Below, one piece after another: positions 1 through 5,865 of a stretch of DNA of 8,969 bases. A program made the translations under genes and the position numbers. The notes under the pieces were generated by a model. The model was not told the DNA's origin. It made no database searches and saw only the letters and a list, made by a program, of their open reading frames with translations. Each line of letters begins with the position of its first letter. The stretch's first letter is position 1. The DNA comes from JAZNQN01 sp045656005. GTDB lineage: Bacteria > Bacillota > Clostridia > UMGS1883 > UMGS1540. The DNA is taken from NCBI GenBank assembly GCA_045656005.1, contig JAZOQG010000026.1:1-8969 (forward strand), given 5' to 3'.

Positions 1-226
1 AAAATGCAAGCTTTAATTTTGTACCAACACCGTCTGTTCCGCTAACCAAAACAGGTTTTTTAATACCTTCCAAATCAAGCTCAAAAAGTCCGCCAAATCC
101 TCCAATATCGGAAAGTGCACCTTCTGTCAAAGTTCTCGCAATATGTTTTTTCATAAGCTTTACTGATTCGTATCCTGCTGTAATATCAACGCCTGCTGCT
201 TTGTAGCTTTCACTGTAGCTTTTCAT
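1..226 (-). CDS. purM: Phosphoribosylformylglycinamidine cyclo-ligase (AIR synthetase), N-terminal part
   Basis: The first 75 residues of PurM are present; the gene runs off the left edge. PurM uses ATP to close FGAM into aminoimidazole ribonucleotide (AIR), the fifth step of cytosolic purine synthesis. Visible family signatures are the opening SYKAAGVDITAGYE (residues 6-19), IGGFGGLFEL (41-50) and the glycine-rich VSGTDGVGTKLKLA (61-74), which belongs to the nucleotide-binding region of the PurM/PurL superfamily. The ATG at 226 was chosen because AGAAAGGA lies about 10 nt upstream and the protein then begins like known PurM proteins. Its AIR product leads to the PurE step encoded at the start of the same cluster. 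A 270-bp inverted-repeat element separates it from purF and ends only a few bases before this ribosome site, so translation of purM could be affected by that element. Identity is confident; completeness cannot be judged. Confidence 0.95.
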   Translation of the reverse strand, partial: MKSYSESYKAAGVDITAGYESVKLMKKHIARTLTEGALSDIGGFGGLFELDLEGIKKPVLVSGTDGVGTKLKLAF

Positions 227-247
227 AAAAAATCAATCCTTTCTTAA

Positions 248-268
248 CCGAAAGCATATAATCCGAAC
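248..268 (+). repeat. Left terminal inverted repeat of the 270-bp element
   Basis: This 21-bp arm is the exact reverse complement of 497-517. In the minus-strand transcript it ends 4 nt before the AGAAAGGA ribosome site of purM, so pairing with the other arm would put a 21-bp stem next to that site. Confidence 0.9.
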
Positions 269-496
269 CACGATTTTCGAAGGCGGATTTTCGCTTTCGC
301 TTTGTTAAAATACTCGGAAATACACAAAGTATTCCCTGCGTTTTTGCCTTGCGCAACCAAAAATCCACACTTTGAAAATTCTTTGACCTTAAACGGATGA
401 AATTTTGAGTGAATTTTGGTGCGAATGATGATGGAAGGCTACTGCCTTTCGAAGAAGACAAGCCGAAATGCACCGAAATTACGCCGTTTAAGGCGT

Positions 497-517
497 GTTC
501 GGATTATATGCTTTCGG
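497..517 (-). repeat. Right terminal inverted repeat of the 270-bp element
   Basis: This is the exact 21-bp reverse complement of 248-268. It abuts the purF TAG stop codon (520-518) with no spacer. A short hairpin (ACGCC/GGCGT, 481-496) lies immediately inside it. Confidence 0.9.
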
Positions 518-1942
518 CTATTCTTTTCCGTCCCAGCAATATGTGCAAAGTTTGCATTTGTCAAGTCCTATGGATTTTATAACTCCTTCAAGACTTTGGA
601 ATTCAAGTGATGCAAAATTAAATTTTTCACAGATTGCCTTTCGCAAATTTTTACCTCTTTCGGTTTCGCCGTCTCTGTACTCGTCTATATATTTAAACCC
701 TTCTTCACCTTCAAGCTCCATAATAACCTTTCTTGCGATAAGGTCCATATCACTTGTGCTTCGGGAGAAATTAAGGTATTTGCAACCATACATAATCGGA
801 GGACAGGCACTTCTCATGTGAACTTCCTTCGCTCCGTTTTCATAAAGGAAGTCAACAGTTCCTTTAAGCTGAGTACCTCTTACTATTGAATCGTCTACAA
901 ATAATAACTTTTTGTCTTCAATCAGCTCGTGAACAGGAATTTGTTTCATCTTTGCAATTTTCTGTCTGTCCGTCTGTTTTGAAGGAGTGAAACTTCTCAT
1001 CCATGTAGGAGTGTATTTTATAAACGGTCTCGCAAAAGGCACAGAACTTTCATTAGCATATCCTATTGCATGCGGAGTACCCGAATCAGGTACACCTCCC
1101 ACATAGTCAATTCCTTCTGCAGTTCCTTTTTCCTTGTCAGTCTGTGCTAAAATCTGACCGTTTCTGTAACGCATGGTTTCAACGTTTACACCTTCGTAGT
1201 TTGAAGTGGGATATCCAAAATATGTCCATAAAAATGCACACATTTTCATTTCTTCTCTCGGTGGTGCAAGTTGTTTTACTCCCCTTAAACTTATATGAAC
1301 AATCTCACCCGGACCGAGCTCTCTCTCGTCAAAATAGCCGAGTTTTTTGTAAGCGAATGATTCAAATGATACACAGTATCCATCTTCATTTTTTCCAATA
1401 AGAACAGGAAGTCTTCCATACTTGTCACGAGCAGCGATAATTGTGCCGTCACCCTTGAGAATAAGAATAGAAGCCGTTCCGTCGATTACATCGTGAACAA
1501 AATTTATTCCCTCTTCAAAACTTTCCTTCTGGTTTATAAGTGCCGCCACAAGGTCGGTAGAATTAATTTTTCCGCTTGTCATAACATTAAAATGAGCCAT
1601 GCCGTGGGAAAAATGTTCTTTTATAAGCTCCTCTTTGTTGTTTATAATACCCGTTATGCATATAGCATAGGAACCCAGATTTGAACGGATTAGGAGGGGC
1701 TGCGGGTCTGTATCGCTTATGCATCCAATGGCACTATTTCCGCTCATTTCCTCAAAAATATGTTCAAATTTAGTTCTGAAAGGAGAATTTTCAATGTTGT
1801 GAATATCCCTTTGTAAACCTATTTCACTGTCAACAGCCGCCATGCCGCCACGCTTTGTTCCAAGATGTGAATGATAGTCAGTACCAAAGAAAACATCTGC
1901 TATGGCATCATGTCTGCTGACTGCTCCAAAAAAACCACCCAT
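518..1942 (-). CDS. purF: PurF-family amidophosphoribosyltransferase lacking the glutaminase cysteine
   Basis: This 474-residue protein is of PurF length; PurF normally makes phosphoribosylamine from PRPP and glutamine. The C-terminal phosphoribosyltransferase half is intact: VPDSGTPHAIGYA (284-296) and the PRPP loop LLFVDDSIVRGT (346-357). Cys235, Cys387, Cys466 and Cys469 fall where Bacillus-type PurF binds its [4Fe-4S] cluster. The N-terminal Ntn glutaminase half is present but degenerate. The protein opens MGGFFG, where PurF normally has the catalytic Cys at mature position 1. The usual RYST arginine region reads GCISD (73-77) and the oxyanion NG region reads ITGIIN (96-101). The start is secure: AAAGGA lies 7-8 nt upstream, and an in-frame TAA at 1966-1964 rules out a longer form with a Cys. 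It lies 13 bp after purE. It may use free ammonia, obtain it from a partner, or have diverged in function. I recall similar MGGFFG proteins from Clostridia, so this is probably a conserved subfamily. Confidence 0.85.
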   Translation of the reverse strand: MGGFFGAVSRHDAIADVFFGTDYHSHLGTKRGGMAAVDSEIGLQRDIHNIENSPFRTKFEHIFEEMSGNSAIGCISDTDPQPLLIRSNLGSYAICITGIINNKEELIKEHFSHGMAHFNVMTSGKINSTDLVAALINQKESFEEGINFVHDVIDGTASILILKGDGTIIAARDKYGRLPVLIGKNEDGYCVSFESFAYKKLGYFDERELGPGEIVHISLRGVKQLAPPREEMKMCAFLWTYFGYPTSNYEGVNVETMRYRNGQILAQTDKEKGTAEGIDYVGGVPDSGTPHAIGYANESSVPFARPFIKYTPTWMRSFTPSKQTDRQKIAKMKQIPVHELIEDKKLLFVDDSIVRGTQLKGTVDFLYENGAKEVHMRSACPPIMYGCKYLNFSRSTSDMDLIARKVIMELEGEEGFKYIDEYRDGETERGKNLRKAICEKFNFASLEFQSLEGVIKSIGLDKCKLCTYCWDGKE

Positions 1943-1955
1943 AGTTTTGTCCTTT

Positions 1956-2459
1956 CTAATATGTTAATCTGCTGTACTCGGAAGATATTGCTTCGTTTTT
2001 AGCAAGAATTTTTTTCGCATTTTCTTCTCTTAAGTTTTTAAGTTTTTGGGCTAAAGCACTGTCTTCAACCGCAATAATCTGTGCCGCTAAGAGCGCCGCA
2101 TTTTGCGCGGCATTTACTCCAACTGTTGCCACAGGCATTCCGGGAGGCATCATAACGGTTGAAAGTAGTGCATCCATCCCGTCAAGCTGTGCACTTTTTA
2201 CAGGGATTCCTATAACGGGCAATGTTGTGTTTGCAGCAACAGCACCCGCAAGGTGTGCCGCCATACCCGCCGCCGCAATAATAGCAGCGTAGCCTGCCTC
2301 TCTTGCACCTTCTGCAAATTCTTTTGCTTCTTTAGGCGTTCTGTGTGCACTGTACACATGAACCTCAAAAGGTACTTCTAAACTTTCAAGCATATCAAAT
2401 GCTTTTTGCAAAACAGGAAGGTCGCTGTCGCTTCCCATTAAAATTCCAACTTTTTTCAT
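1956..2459 (-). CDS. purE: N5-carboxyaminoimidazole ribonucleotide mutase, class I
   Basis: This 167-residue cytosolic protein converts N5-CAIR to CAIR in purine synthesis. The full class I PurE pattern is visible: GSDSDLP (9-15), SAHRTP (37-42, containing the catalytic histidine), AAAGMAAHLAG (62-72), GIPVKS (84-89) and MPPGMPVATV (104-113). SAHR rather than SAHK marks the bacterial class I mutase rather than the AIR carboxylase (class II). Class I enzymes normally rely on PurK to make N5-CAIR, and no purK lies in this window. ATG at 2459 is preceded by AAGGGG with a 9-nt spacer. It is the first gene of the purine transcript, controlled by the promoter at 2625-2653 and the ZTP riboswitch plus terminator in its leader. 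purF starts 13 bp after its stop. Nothing is truncated or odd. Confidence 0.96.
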   Translation of the reverse strand: MKKVGILMGSDSDLPVLQKAFDMLESLEVPFEVHVYSAHRTPKEAKEFAEGAREAGYAAIIAAAGMAAHLAGAVAANTTLPVIGIPVKSAQLDGMDALLSTVMMPPGMPVATVGVNAAQNAALLAAQIIAVEDSALAQKLKNLREENAKKILAKNEAISSEYSRLTY

Positions 2460-2495
2460 TTCTCATTTCCCCTTAGACATATTTTTTACAAAGCC

Positions 2496-2537
2496 AAAAA
2501 ATTAGAGCAGTCCAAAAAAACTTACTTTGGACTGCCC
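2496..2537 (-). terminator. Intrinsic terminator of the purE riboswitch
   Basis: In the minus-strand transcript GGGCAGTCCAAA (2537-2526) pairs with TTTGGACTGCTC (2516-2505) over 12 bp with one G-U, leaving a 9-nt loop. TAATTTTTT follows (2504-2496). The 5' arm contains the GGCA that forms the 3' side of riboswitch P3, so folded aptamer and terminator exclude each other. This architecture predicts that ligand binding lets transcription continue into purE. Confidence 0.9.
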
Positions 2538-2605
2538 AGACGGTCGGCATTTTTTTGTGATATTTTGCTCCCCTGTGGTTACCCACTTATCCGTCAGTCG
2601 CAAAA
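2533..2605 (-). ncRNA. ZTP (pfl motif) riboswitch aptamer
   Basis: The purE leader folds as the ZTP/ZMP-sensing pfl aptamer. P1 pairs TTTTGC (2605-2600) with GCAAAA (2568-2563). P2 is GTGG-GTAA-CCAC (2586-2575). The conserved CAGGGGAGC-like segment follows P2. P3 pairs TGCC (2549-2546) with GGCA (2536-2533), enclosing GACCGTCTG. The pseudoknot pairs GACGG (2595-2591) with CCGTC (2543-2539). The usual motif sequences are CUGGCG and CCGCCUGGGCA. Here they read CTGACGG and GACCGTCTGGGCA, so one G-C pair of the pseudoknot is replaced by A-T: a compensatory change supporting the fold. ZTP and ZMP signal 10-formyl-tetrahydrofolate shortage, and the class is known upstream of purine and one-carbon genes. 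The aptamer begins about 13 nt after the predicted transcription start. The class was assigned by eye from the consensus. Confidence 0.88.
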
Positions 2606-2624
2606 CACAATTTAATACATTATA

Positions 2625-2653
2625 ATTATATCTTAAAACCCCAAAAAAGTCAA
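2625..2653 (-). promoter_or_regulatory. Sigma-A promoter of the purE operon
   Basis: TTGACT (2653-2648) and TATAAT (2630-2625) are separated by 17 bp, a near-perfect housekeeping promoter. The predicted start near 2618 gives a leader of about 160 nt holding the riboswitch and terminator. The promoter shows that the purine genes are transcribed separately from the upstream pyr cluster. Confidence 0.88.
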
Positions 2654-2673
2654 GGCAAAAAGACCTTCAAAAT

Positions 2674-2696
2674 TACATATTTTTACAAAAAATGTA
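2674..2696 (-). terminator. AT-rich hairpin after pyrI, possible weak pyr terminator
   Basis: Directly after the pyrI stop codon, TACAT plus a T run pairs with an A run plus ATGTA, with one bulged T and a very small loop, followed by ATTTT. The stem has only one G-C pair and the U-tract is short, so termination would be weak. A second small AAGG/CCTT stem (near 2654-2667) follows, just before the purE -35 box, and is trailed by a T run. Confidence 0.35.
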
Positions 2697-3122
2697 TTAT
2701 TCCTCTTCCTTTGCACGGCTTTCGCAGTAGATACATCTGTATATGCCTTTCTCCTTGTCGCAAAGCTTGAATATATGCTGAATATCCTGCTCCTGGCTTG
2801 TGATGCATCTTGGGTTTTTGCACTTTGCAATATTCGTGATAGTTTCGGGAAGTTCCAAGTGGCTTTTCTTAACTATAACCCCGTCTTTAATTATATTAAT
2901 TGTTATGTTGTGGTCAATATATCCGAGCGCATCGAGATTTACATCAATGCTCTCGTCAATTTTAATAATGTCTTTTTTGCCCATATGTCGGCTTGTAACG
3001 TTTTTGATTATGGCAACGGATGATTTAAGCTCACCAAGATTTAAAAATTCATAAATCTCCATACTCTTGCCTGCCTTTATATGGTCAATAACAATCCCGT
3101 TTTTAATTGAATCAACGTTCAT
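2697..3122 (-). CDS. pyrI: Aspartate carbamoyltransferase regulatory subunit
   Basis: This 141-residue protein is the allosteric, zinc-containing subunit that joins PyrB trimers into the aspartate transcarbamoylase holoenzyme and binds nucleotide effectors. The N-terminal nucleotide-binding domain shows GIVIDHIKAGKSMEIYEFL (9-27) and the MGKKDIIKID segment (47-56). The C-terminal zinc domain has Cys101, Cys106, Cys130 and Cys133; these spacings (5, 24, 3) equal those of the E. coli regulatory chain. It is slightly shorter than the 153-residue E. coli protein. The start overlaps the pyrB stop as TAATG, so translation is probably coupled and subunit ratio fixed at that junction. It is the last gene of the pyr cluster. 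Presence of all four zinc ligands implies a functional regulated ATCase rather than a stand-alone catalytic trimer. A PyrB-PyrI fusion is excluded by the stop codon. Confidence 0.96.
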   Translation of the reverse strand: MNVDSIKNGIVIDHIKAGKSMEIYEFLNLGELKSSVAIIKNVTSRHMGKKDIIKIDESIDVNLDALGYIDHNITINIIKDGVIVKKSHLELPETITNIAKCKNPRCITSQEQDIQHIFKLCDKEKGIYRCIYCESRAKEEE

Positions 3123-4036
3123 TATTCCACCTCCAAAAGCTTTAAAATAAGCGCCATTCTTGCATATTTTCCATTAAGTACCTGCTTAAAATAGCAAGCT
3201 CTTCTGTCACTGTCAATCGCAGGTGAAATTTCGTTAACTCTTGGAAGCGGATGAAGAATAATCATATTGTCGTTTGCTTTTTTCATTTTTTCAGGGTTTA
3301 ATACATAAGTATCCTTAAGCCTTATGTAGTCAGCCTCATTGAAAAATCTTTCCTTCTGAACCCTTGTCATGTAAAGCACATCAAGGTCCGCCATAGAGCT
3401 TTCAAGGTCATCAGTTTCAATATATTTCATGTTGCTTTTGTCAAGAACATCCTGCTTTAAATATTCCGGAACACGAAGCTCGGGTGGCGAAATTAATGTA
3501 AGCTCAATTCCTTCGCATCTTGAAAGAGCATTTATAAGGGAATGAACTGTTCTTCCGAACTTAAGGTCACCGCAGAAGCCTATTTTTAAATTATCAAGCC
3601 TACCAAGCTCTCTTTTTATCGTCAAAAGGTCGGTAAGAGTCTGTGTTGGGTGATTGTGTCCGCCGTCACCTGCATTTATTATCGGCACATCAGCTGCCAT
3701 TGACGCAACCATCGGAGCCCCCTCTTTGGGGTGACGCATTGCAATAATGTCAGCGTAGCAGCTTACAACCTTTACAGTATCAGAAACACTTTCTCCCTTT
3801 GAAGCCGATGACGACTGTGCCTCGGAAAACCCGAGCACTCCTCCGCCAAGTTCCATCATAGCCGCCTCAAAACTGAGTCTTGTCCTTGTCGAAGGCTCAA
3901 AGAAAAGTGTGGCAAGTTTTTTGTATTTGCATTTTTCCCTGTATTTTTCAGGATTTTTAATAATGTCTTCTGCAGTAGCAATAAGCTCGTCAATCTCGGA
4001 AACATTTAAATCCATAATGTCTATAAGACTTCTCAT
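3122..4036 (-). CDS. pyrB: Aspartate carbamoyltransferase catalytic subunit
   Basis: This 304-residue cytosolic enzyme joins carbamoyl phosphate and aspartate to give N-carbamoyl aspartate, the committed pyrimidine step. Carbamoyl-phosphate contacts are visible as STRTR (49-53), RHP (101-103) and HPTQTL (129-134). The mobile loop SSSASKGES (75-83) carries Ser and Lys reaching the neighbouring active site. Aspartate-binding elements are GDLKFGRTVHSL (156-167), TRVQKERF (224-231) and HPLPRV (262-267). No catalytic residue is missing. ATG at 4036 follows GGGAGGAT at a 5-nt spacing. The stop overlaps the pyrI start by one base. A 48-bp AT-rich gap without a convincing promoter separates it from the upstream epimerase-like gene, so it is probably transcribed with the upstream pyr genes. 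Confidence 0.97.
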   Translation of the reverse strand: MRSLIDIMDLNVSEIDELIATAEDIIKNPEKYREKCKYKKLATLFFEPSTRTRLSFEAAMMELGGGVLGFSEAQSSSASKGESVSDTVKVVSCYADIIAMRHPKEGAPMVASMAADVPIINAGDGGHNHPTQTLTDLLTIKRELGRLDNLKIGFCGDLKFGRTVHSLINALSRCEGIELTLISPPELRVPEYLKQDVLDKSNMKYIETDDLESSMADLDVLYMTRVQKERFFNEADYIRLKDTYVLNPEKMKKANDNMIILHPLPRVNEISPAIDSDRRACYFKQVLNGKYARMALILKLLEVE

Positions 4037-4084
4037 AATATCCTCCCGCTATAATAATTTCATAAAATATTTATCAACTTCAAC

Positions 4085-5047
4085 TTAACCAAGAAACTCA
4101 AATTTTAATGTCTGTGTTCTTGATTTACCCGGCTTAATAAATTCAAGCATGCCCTTATCTCTCATTACATCTCTTCCGTCAGGCGTGCAGTTTCCCGGTT
4201 CAAGACCCATTACATAGTCATATTCACCCATCATTTTCCATTGAGTAAAGCACTTAAGTTCATTTGTGTCAAAAGCCATTTTCATACCCTTTTTTATATT
4301 TGGATTGTATATGCTCACTTCTGCTGTTCCTGAAAAACTATGATAAAAACACATTTCCTCATAATCAGCTTGCGGACTTTCCACTTTCAGACAGTTATTC
4401 AATCCTGTACTGGCATGTTCATTTCTTGCAACAACTTCACTTGACGGAATTTTTATTTGAGTATCTTCACATAAAAGCGGATACCCCATATTGCAGTGAT
4501 ACATAATTTGATACGGCGCTTCCAATGAACCAATATTTTTAACGGTGTCAGTCATTGTAAATTTATTTTCGTCAAGAGACACCACATATTCTCTTTCGAG
4601 TATAAGCTTATATGAAAAAAGATGTGCATCACGTACTGTCGCGCTGATATAAATATTGTTATCATCGACTCTGTATGCAAAATTTTCGCAAGGGGTATTG
4701 GATATAGTTCCATGAAGCGGGAGTTGCTCACCATTATCAGTACACGGACTTCCCACGGACATAAGTCCGCATGTAGTACAAAATCCGGCTGTAAAGGATT
4801 TCAAAAATCCAAGTCCTTCTTTGTCATAGTAATTTGGAGAAACATTTCCGCAGGCAGAAATAAAACTGAAATTATCACCTTTTAAACTAAGTCTTGTAAT
4901 ATCTGCACAGCGGTCAAGCGAAACCCAGAACTCAAGTCCTTTGCCGTTTCTCACATATAGCATGCGCATACCATCACCCTTGCCTCCGGTAAGCCGCATT
5001 TCCTCTACTCCGTAAATTTGAGACGTATGACCTATGTACTTATTCAT
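4085..5047 (-). CDS. DUF4432 / aldose 1-epimerase-like protein
   Basis: This 320-residue protein resembles the DUF4432 branch of the galactose-mutarotase superfamily, beta-sandwich proteins that interconvert sugar anomers. Visible family features are LDRCADITRLSLKG (44-57), PLHGTISNTPCENF (110-123), YHCNMGYPLL (183-192, with the likely catalytic His) and GLEPGNCTPDGR (281-292, with the likely catalytic Glu). There is no signal peptide or membrane segment, so it is presumably cytosolic. I chose the ATG at 5047 because AAGGAG lies 7 nt away; the ATG at 5053 would leave only about one base. It lies between pyrE and pyrB but has no known role in UMP synthesis. The spacers on both sides (111 and 48 bp) contrast with the overlaps elsewhere in the cluster, and a hairpin lies upstream. 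Its substrate is unknown; a sugar or sugar phosphate anomer is the only supportable suggestion. Confidence 0.82.
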   Translation of the reverse strand: MNKYIGHTSQIYGVEEMRLTGGKGDGMRMLYVRNGKGLEFWVSLDRCADITRLSLKGDNFSFISACGNVSPNYYDKEGLGFLKSFTAGFCTTCGLMSVGSPCTDNGEQLPLHGTISNTPCENFAYRVDDNNIYISATVRDAHLFSYKLILEREYVVSLDENKFTMTDTVKNIGSLEAPYQIMYHCNMGYPLLCEDTQIKIPSSEVVARNEHASTGLNNCLKVESPQADYEEMCFYHSFSGTAEVSIYNPNIKKGMKMAFDTNELKCFTQWKMMGEYDYVMGLEPGNCTPDGRDVMRDKGMLEFIKPGKSRTQTLKFEFLG

Positions 5048-5125
5048 TAACATTCTCCTTTTCTTTAAATTAAAACCATTTGAGGTTGGTTCAGAAAAAC
5101 ATCCAACATGCCTCTGTCAGGAACA

Positions 5126-5147
5126 AAAACACTCGTATAAGTGTTTT
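5126..5147 (-). terminator. Perfect 8-bp hairpin between pyrE and the epimerase-like gene
   Basis: In the transcript AAAACACT pairs exactly with AGTGTTTT around a 6-nt TATACG loop. The 3' arm runs into TTTTTGTT. The stem is A/T-rich, so it could be a leaky terminator, an RNA-processing site or a 3'-end stabiliser for the upstream pyr message. It starts 12 nt after the pyrE stop. Confidence 0.45.
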
Positions 5148-5158
5148 AGAGGGTGATG

Positions 5159-5788
5159 TTAATTAATCCAGCTCTCATCGGAAGGGTTGTTTCTGAATTT
5201 TATAAGTCTTTCCTTATCCTCTTCTTTAATATATCCTTTTTCAGCCGCAACTGATACAGTTGTATCAAAGTCTGTGAGGCTTATATTTTTAACATCAGCC
5301 GCCGCCATACGGTCGATACCTTTTTGCATTCCATAAGTGTATATGCTCACAACACCCAAAACCTCTGCTCCGTGTGCTCTCAAAGCATCAACAACCTCGA
5401 TAACACTTCCGCCTGTTGAAATCAAATCTTCAATTACAACAACTTTTTGTCCTTTTTCGAGCTTTCCTTCAATCTGGTTTCCTCTGCCGTGATCCTTTGC
5501 TCCCCCTCTTACATAACCCATAGGTTTTCCGAGAATGTGACCTGCAATAGCGGCATGTGCAATACCGGCGGTTGATGTTCCCATCAAAACCTCGCACTCC
5601 GGAAACTCTGCCATAACCGTGTCTGCAATAGCTTTTTCAACCATGTTGCGCACCTCGGGTGCAGTCAAAATAAGTCTGTTATCACAATAAATCGGACTTT
5701 TAATTCCGCTCGCCCATGTAAATGGCTCCTCGGGTCTTAAAAAAACCGCTCCAATACTTAAAAGCCCTTCTGCTACTTTTCTTTTCAT
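5159..5788 (-). CDS. pyrE: Orotate phosphoribosyltransferase
   Basis: This 209-residue cytosolic enzyme transfers phosphoribose from PRPP to orotate, giving orotidine 5'-phosphate. The PRPP-binding motif VVVIEDLISTGGS (116-128) and the substrate segment ASGIKSPIYCDNRL (26-39) are typical. The mobile catalytic loop reads YVRGGAKDHGRGNQIEG (92-108), with Arg94, Lys98 and His100 kept; the residue next to the arginine is Gly where the Salmonella enzyme has a second lysine (Lys100). GAGGAG lies about 7 nt before the ATG at 5788. It follows pyrF after a 77-bp spacer and supplies the substrate of PyrF, so the two act in sequence. Length is normal for the family. Confidence 0.97.
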   Translation of the reverse strand: MKRKVAEGLLSIGAVFLRPEEPFTWASGIKSPIYCDNRLILTAPEVRNMVEKAIADTVMAEFPECEVLMGTSTAGIAHAAIAGHILGKPMGYVRGGAKDHGRGNQIEGKLEKGQKVVVIEDLISTGGSVIEVVDALRAHGAEVLGVVSIYTYGMQKGIDRMAAADVKNISLTDFDTTVSVAAEKGYIKEEDKERLIKFRNNPSDESWIN

Positions 5789-5865
5789 TATAAAACTCCT
5801 CTCTAAATCTATCTTATATCAGCACAAAATAAATCCGCTTTTACGTTCTGCGCATTTTGGCGTGC

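Larger units (their letters stand above)
248..517. mobile_element. MITE-like element with perfect 21-bp terminal inverted repeats
   Basis: Two copies of one 21-bp sequence (beginning CCGAAAGCATATAATCC) lie in exact inverted orientation at 248-268 and 497-517 and bound 270 bp. The outer dinucleotide TA occurs on both sides (245-246 and 519-520), each one base away from the repeat, compatible with a TA target duplication as in IS630/Tc1-type elements but too short to prove it. The interior has further hairpins: 481-496 (ACGCC/GGCGT), 433-450 and 316-335. No transposase is encoded. An 87-codon frame (473 to 210, minus) crosses most of it, but the Ser/Lys/Arg-rich product has no recognisable domain and runs into purM, so I do not call it a gene. 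The element starts directly after the purF stop codon and ends before the purM ribosome site, so it disrupts neither. It could instead be a structured intergenic repeat not moved by transposase. Confidence 0.65.

Noticed and set aside
210..473. 87-codon minus-strand frame inside the inverted-repeat element
   Set aside because: It lies within the repeat, overlaps the purM start by 17 bp, lacks a recognisable domain and has low-complexity Ser/Lys/Arg composition; most likely a chance frame in the element.
4037..4084. Possible promoter (TTGATA with TATTAT) before pyrB
   Set aside because: The spacer is only 15 bp and the region is generally AT-rich, so the match is not convincing.
5048..5053. 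ATG at 5053 as start of the epimerase-like gene
   Set aside because: The AAGGAG ribosome site would be only about one base away; the ATG two codons later has a 7-nt spacing.
5789..5865. 77-bp pyrF-pyrE spacer examined for a promoter, attenuator or PyrR-type site
   Set aside because: Apart from the GAGGAG ribosome site of pyrE I see no stable hairpin or recognisable motif.
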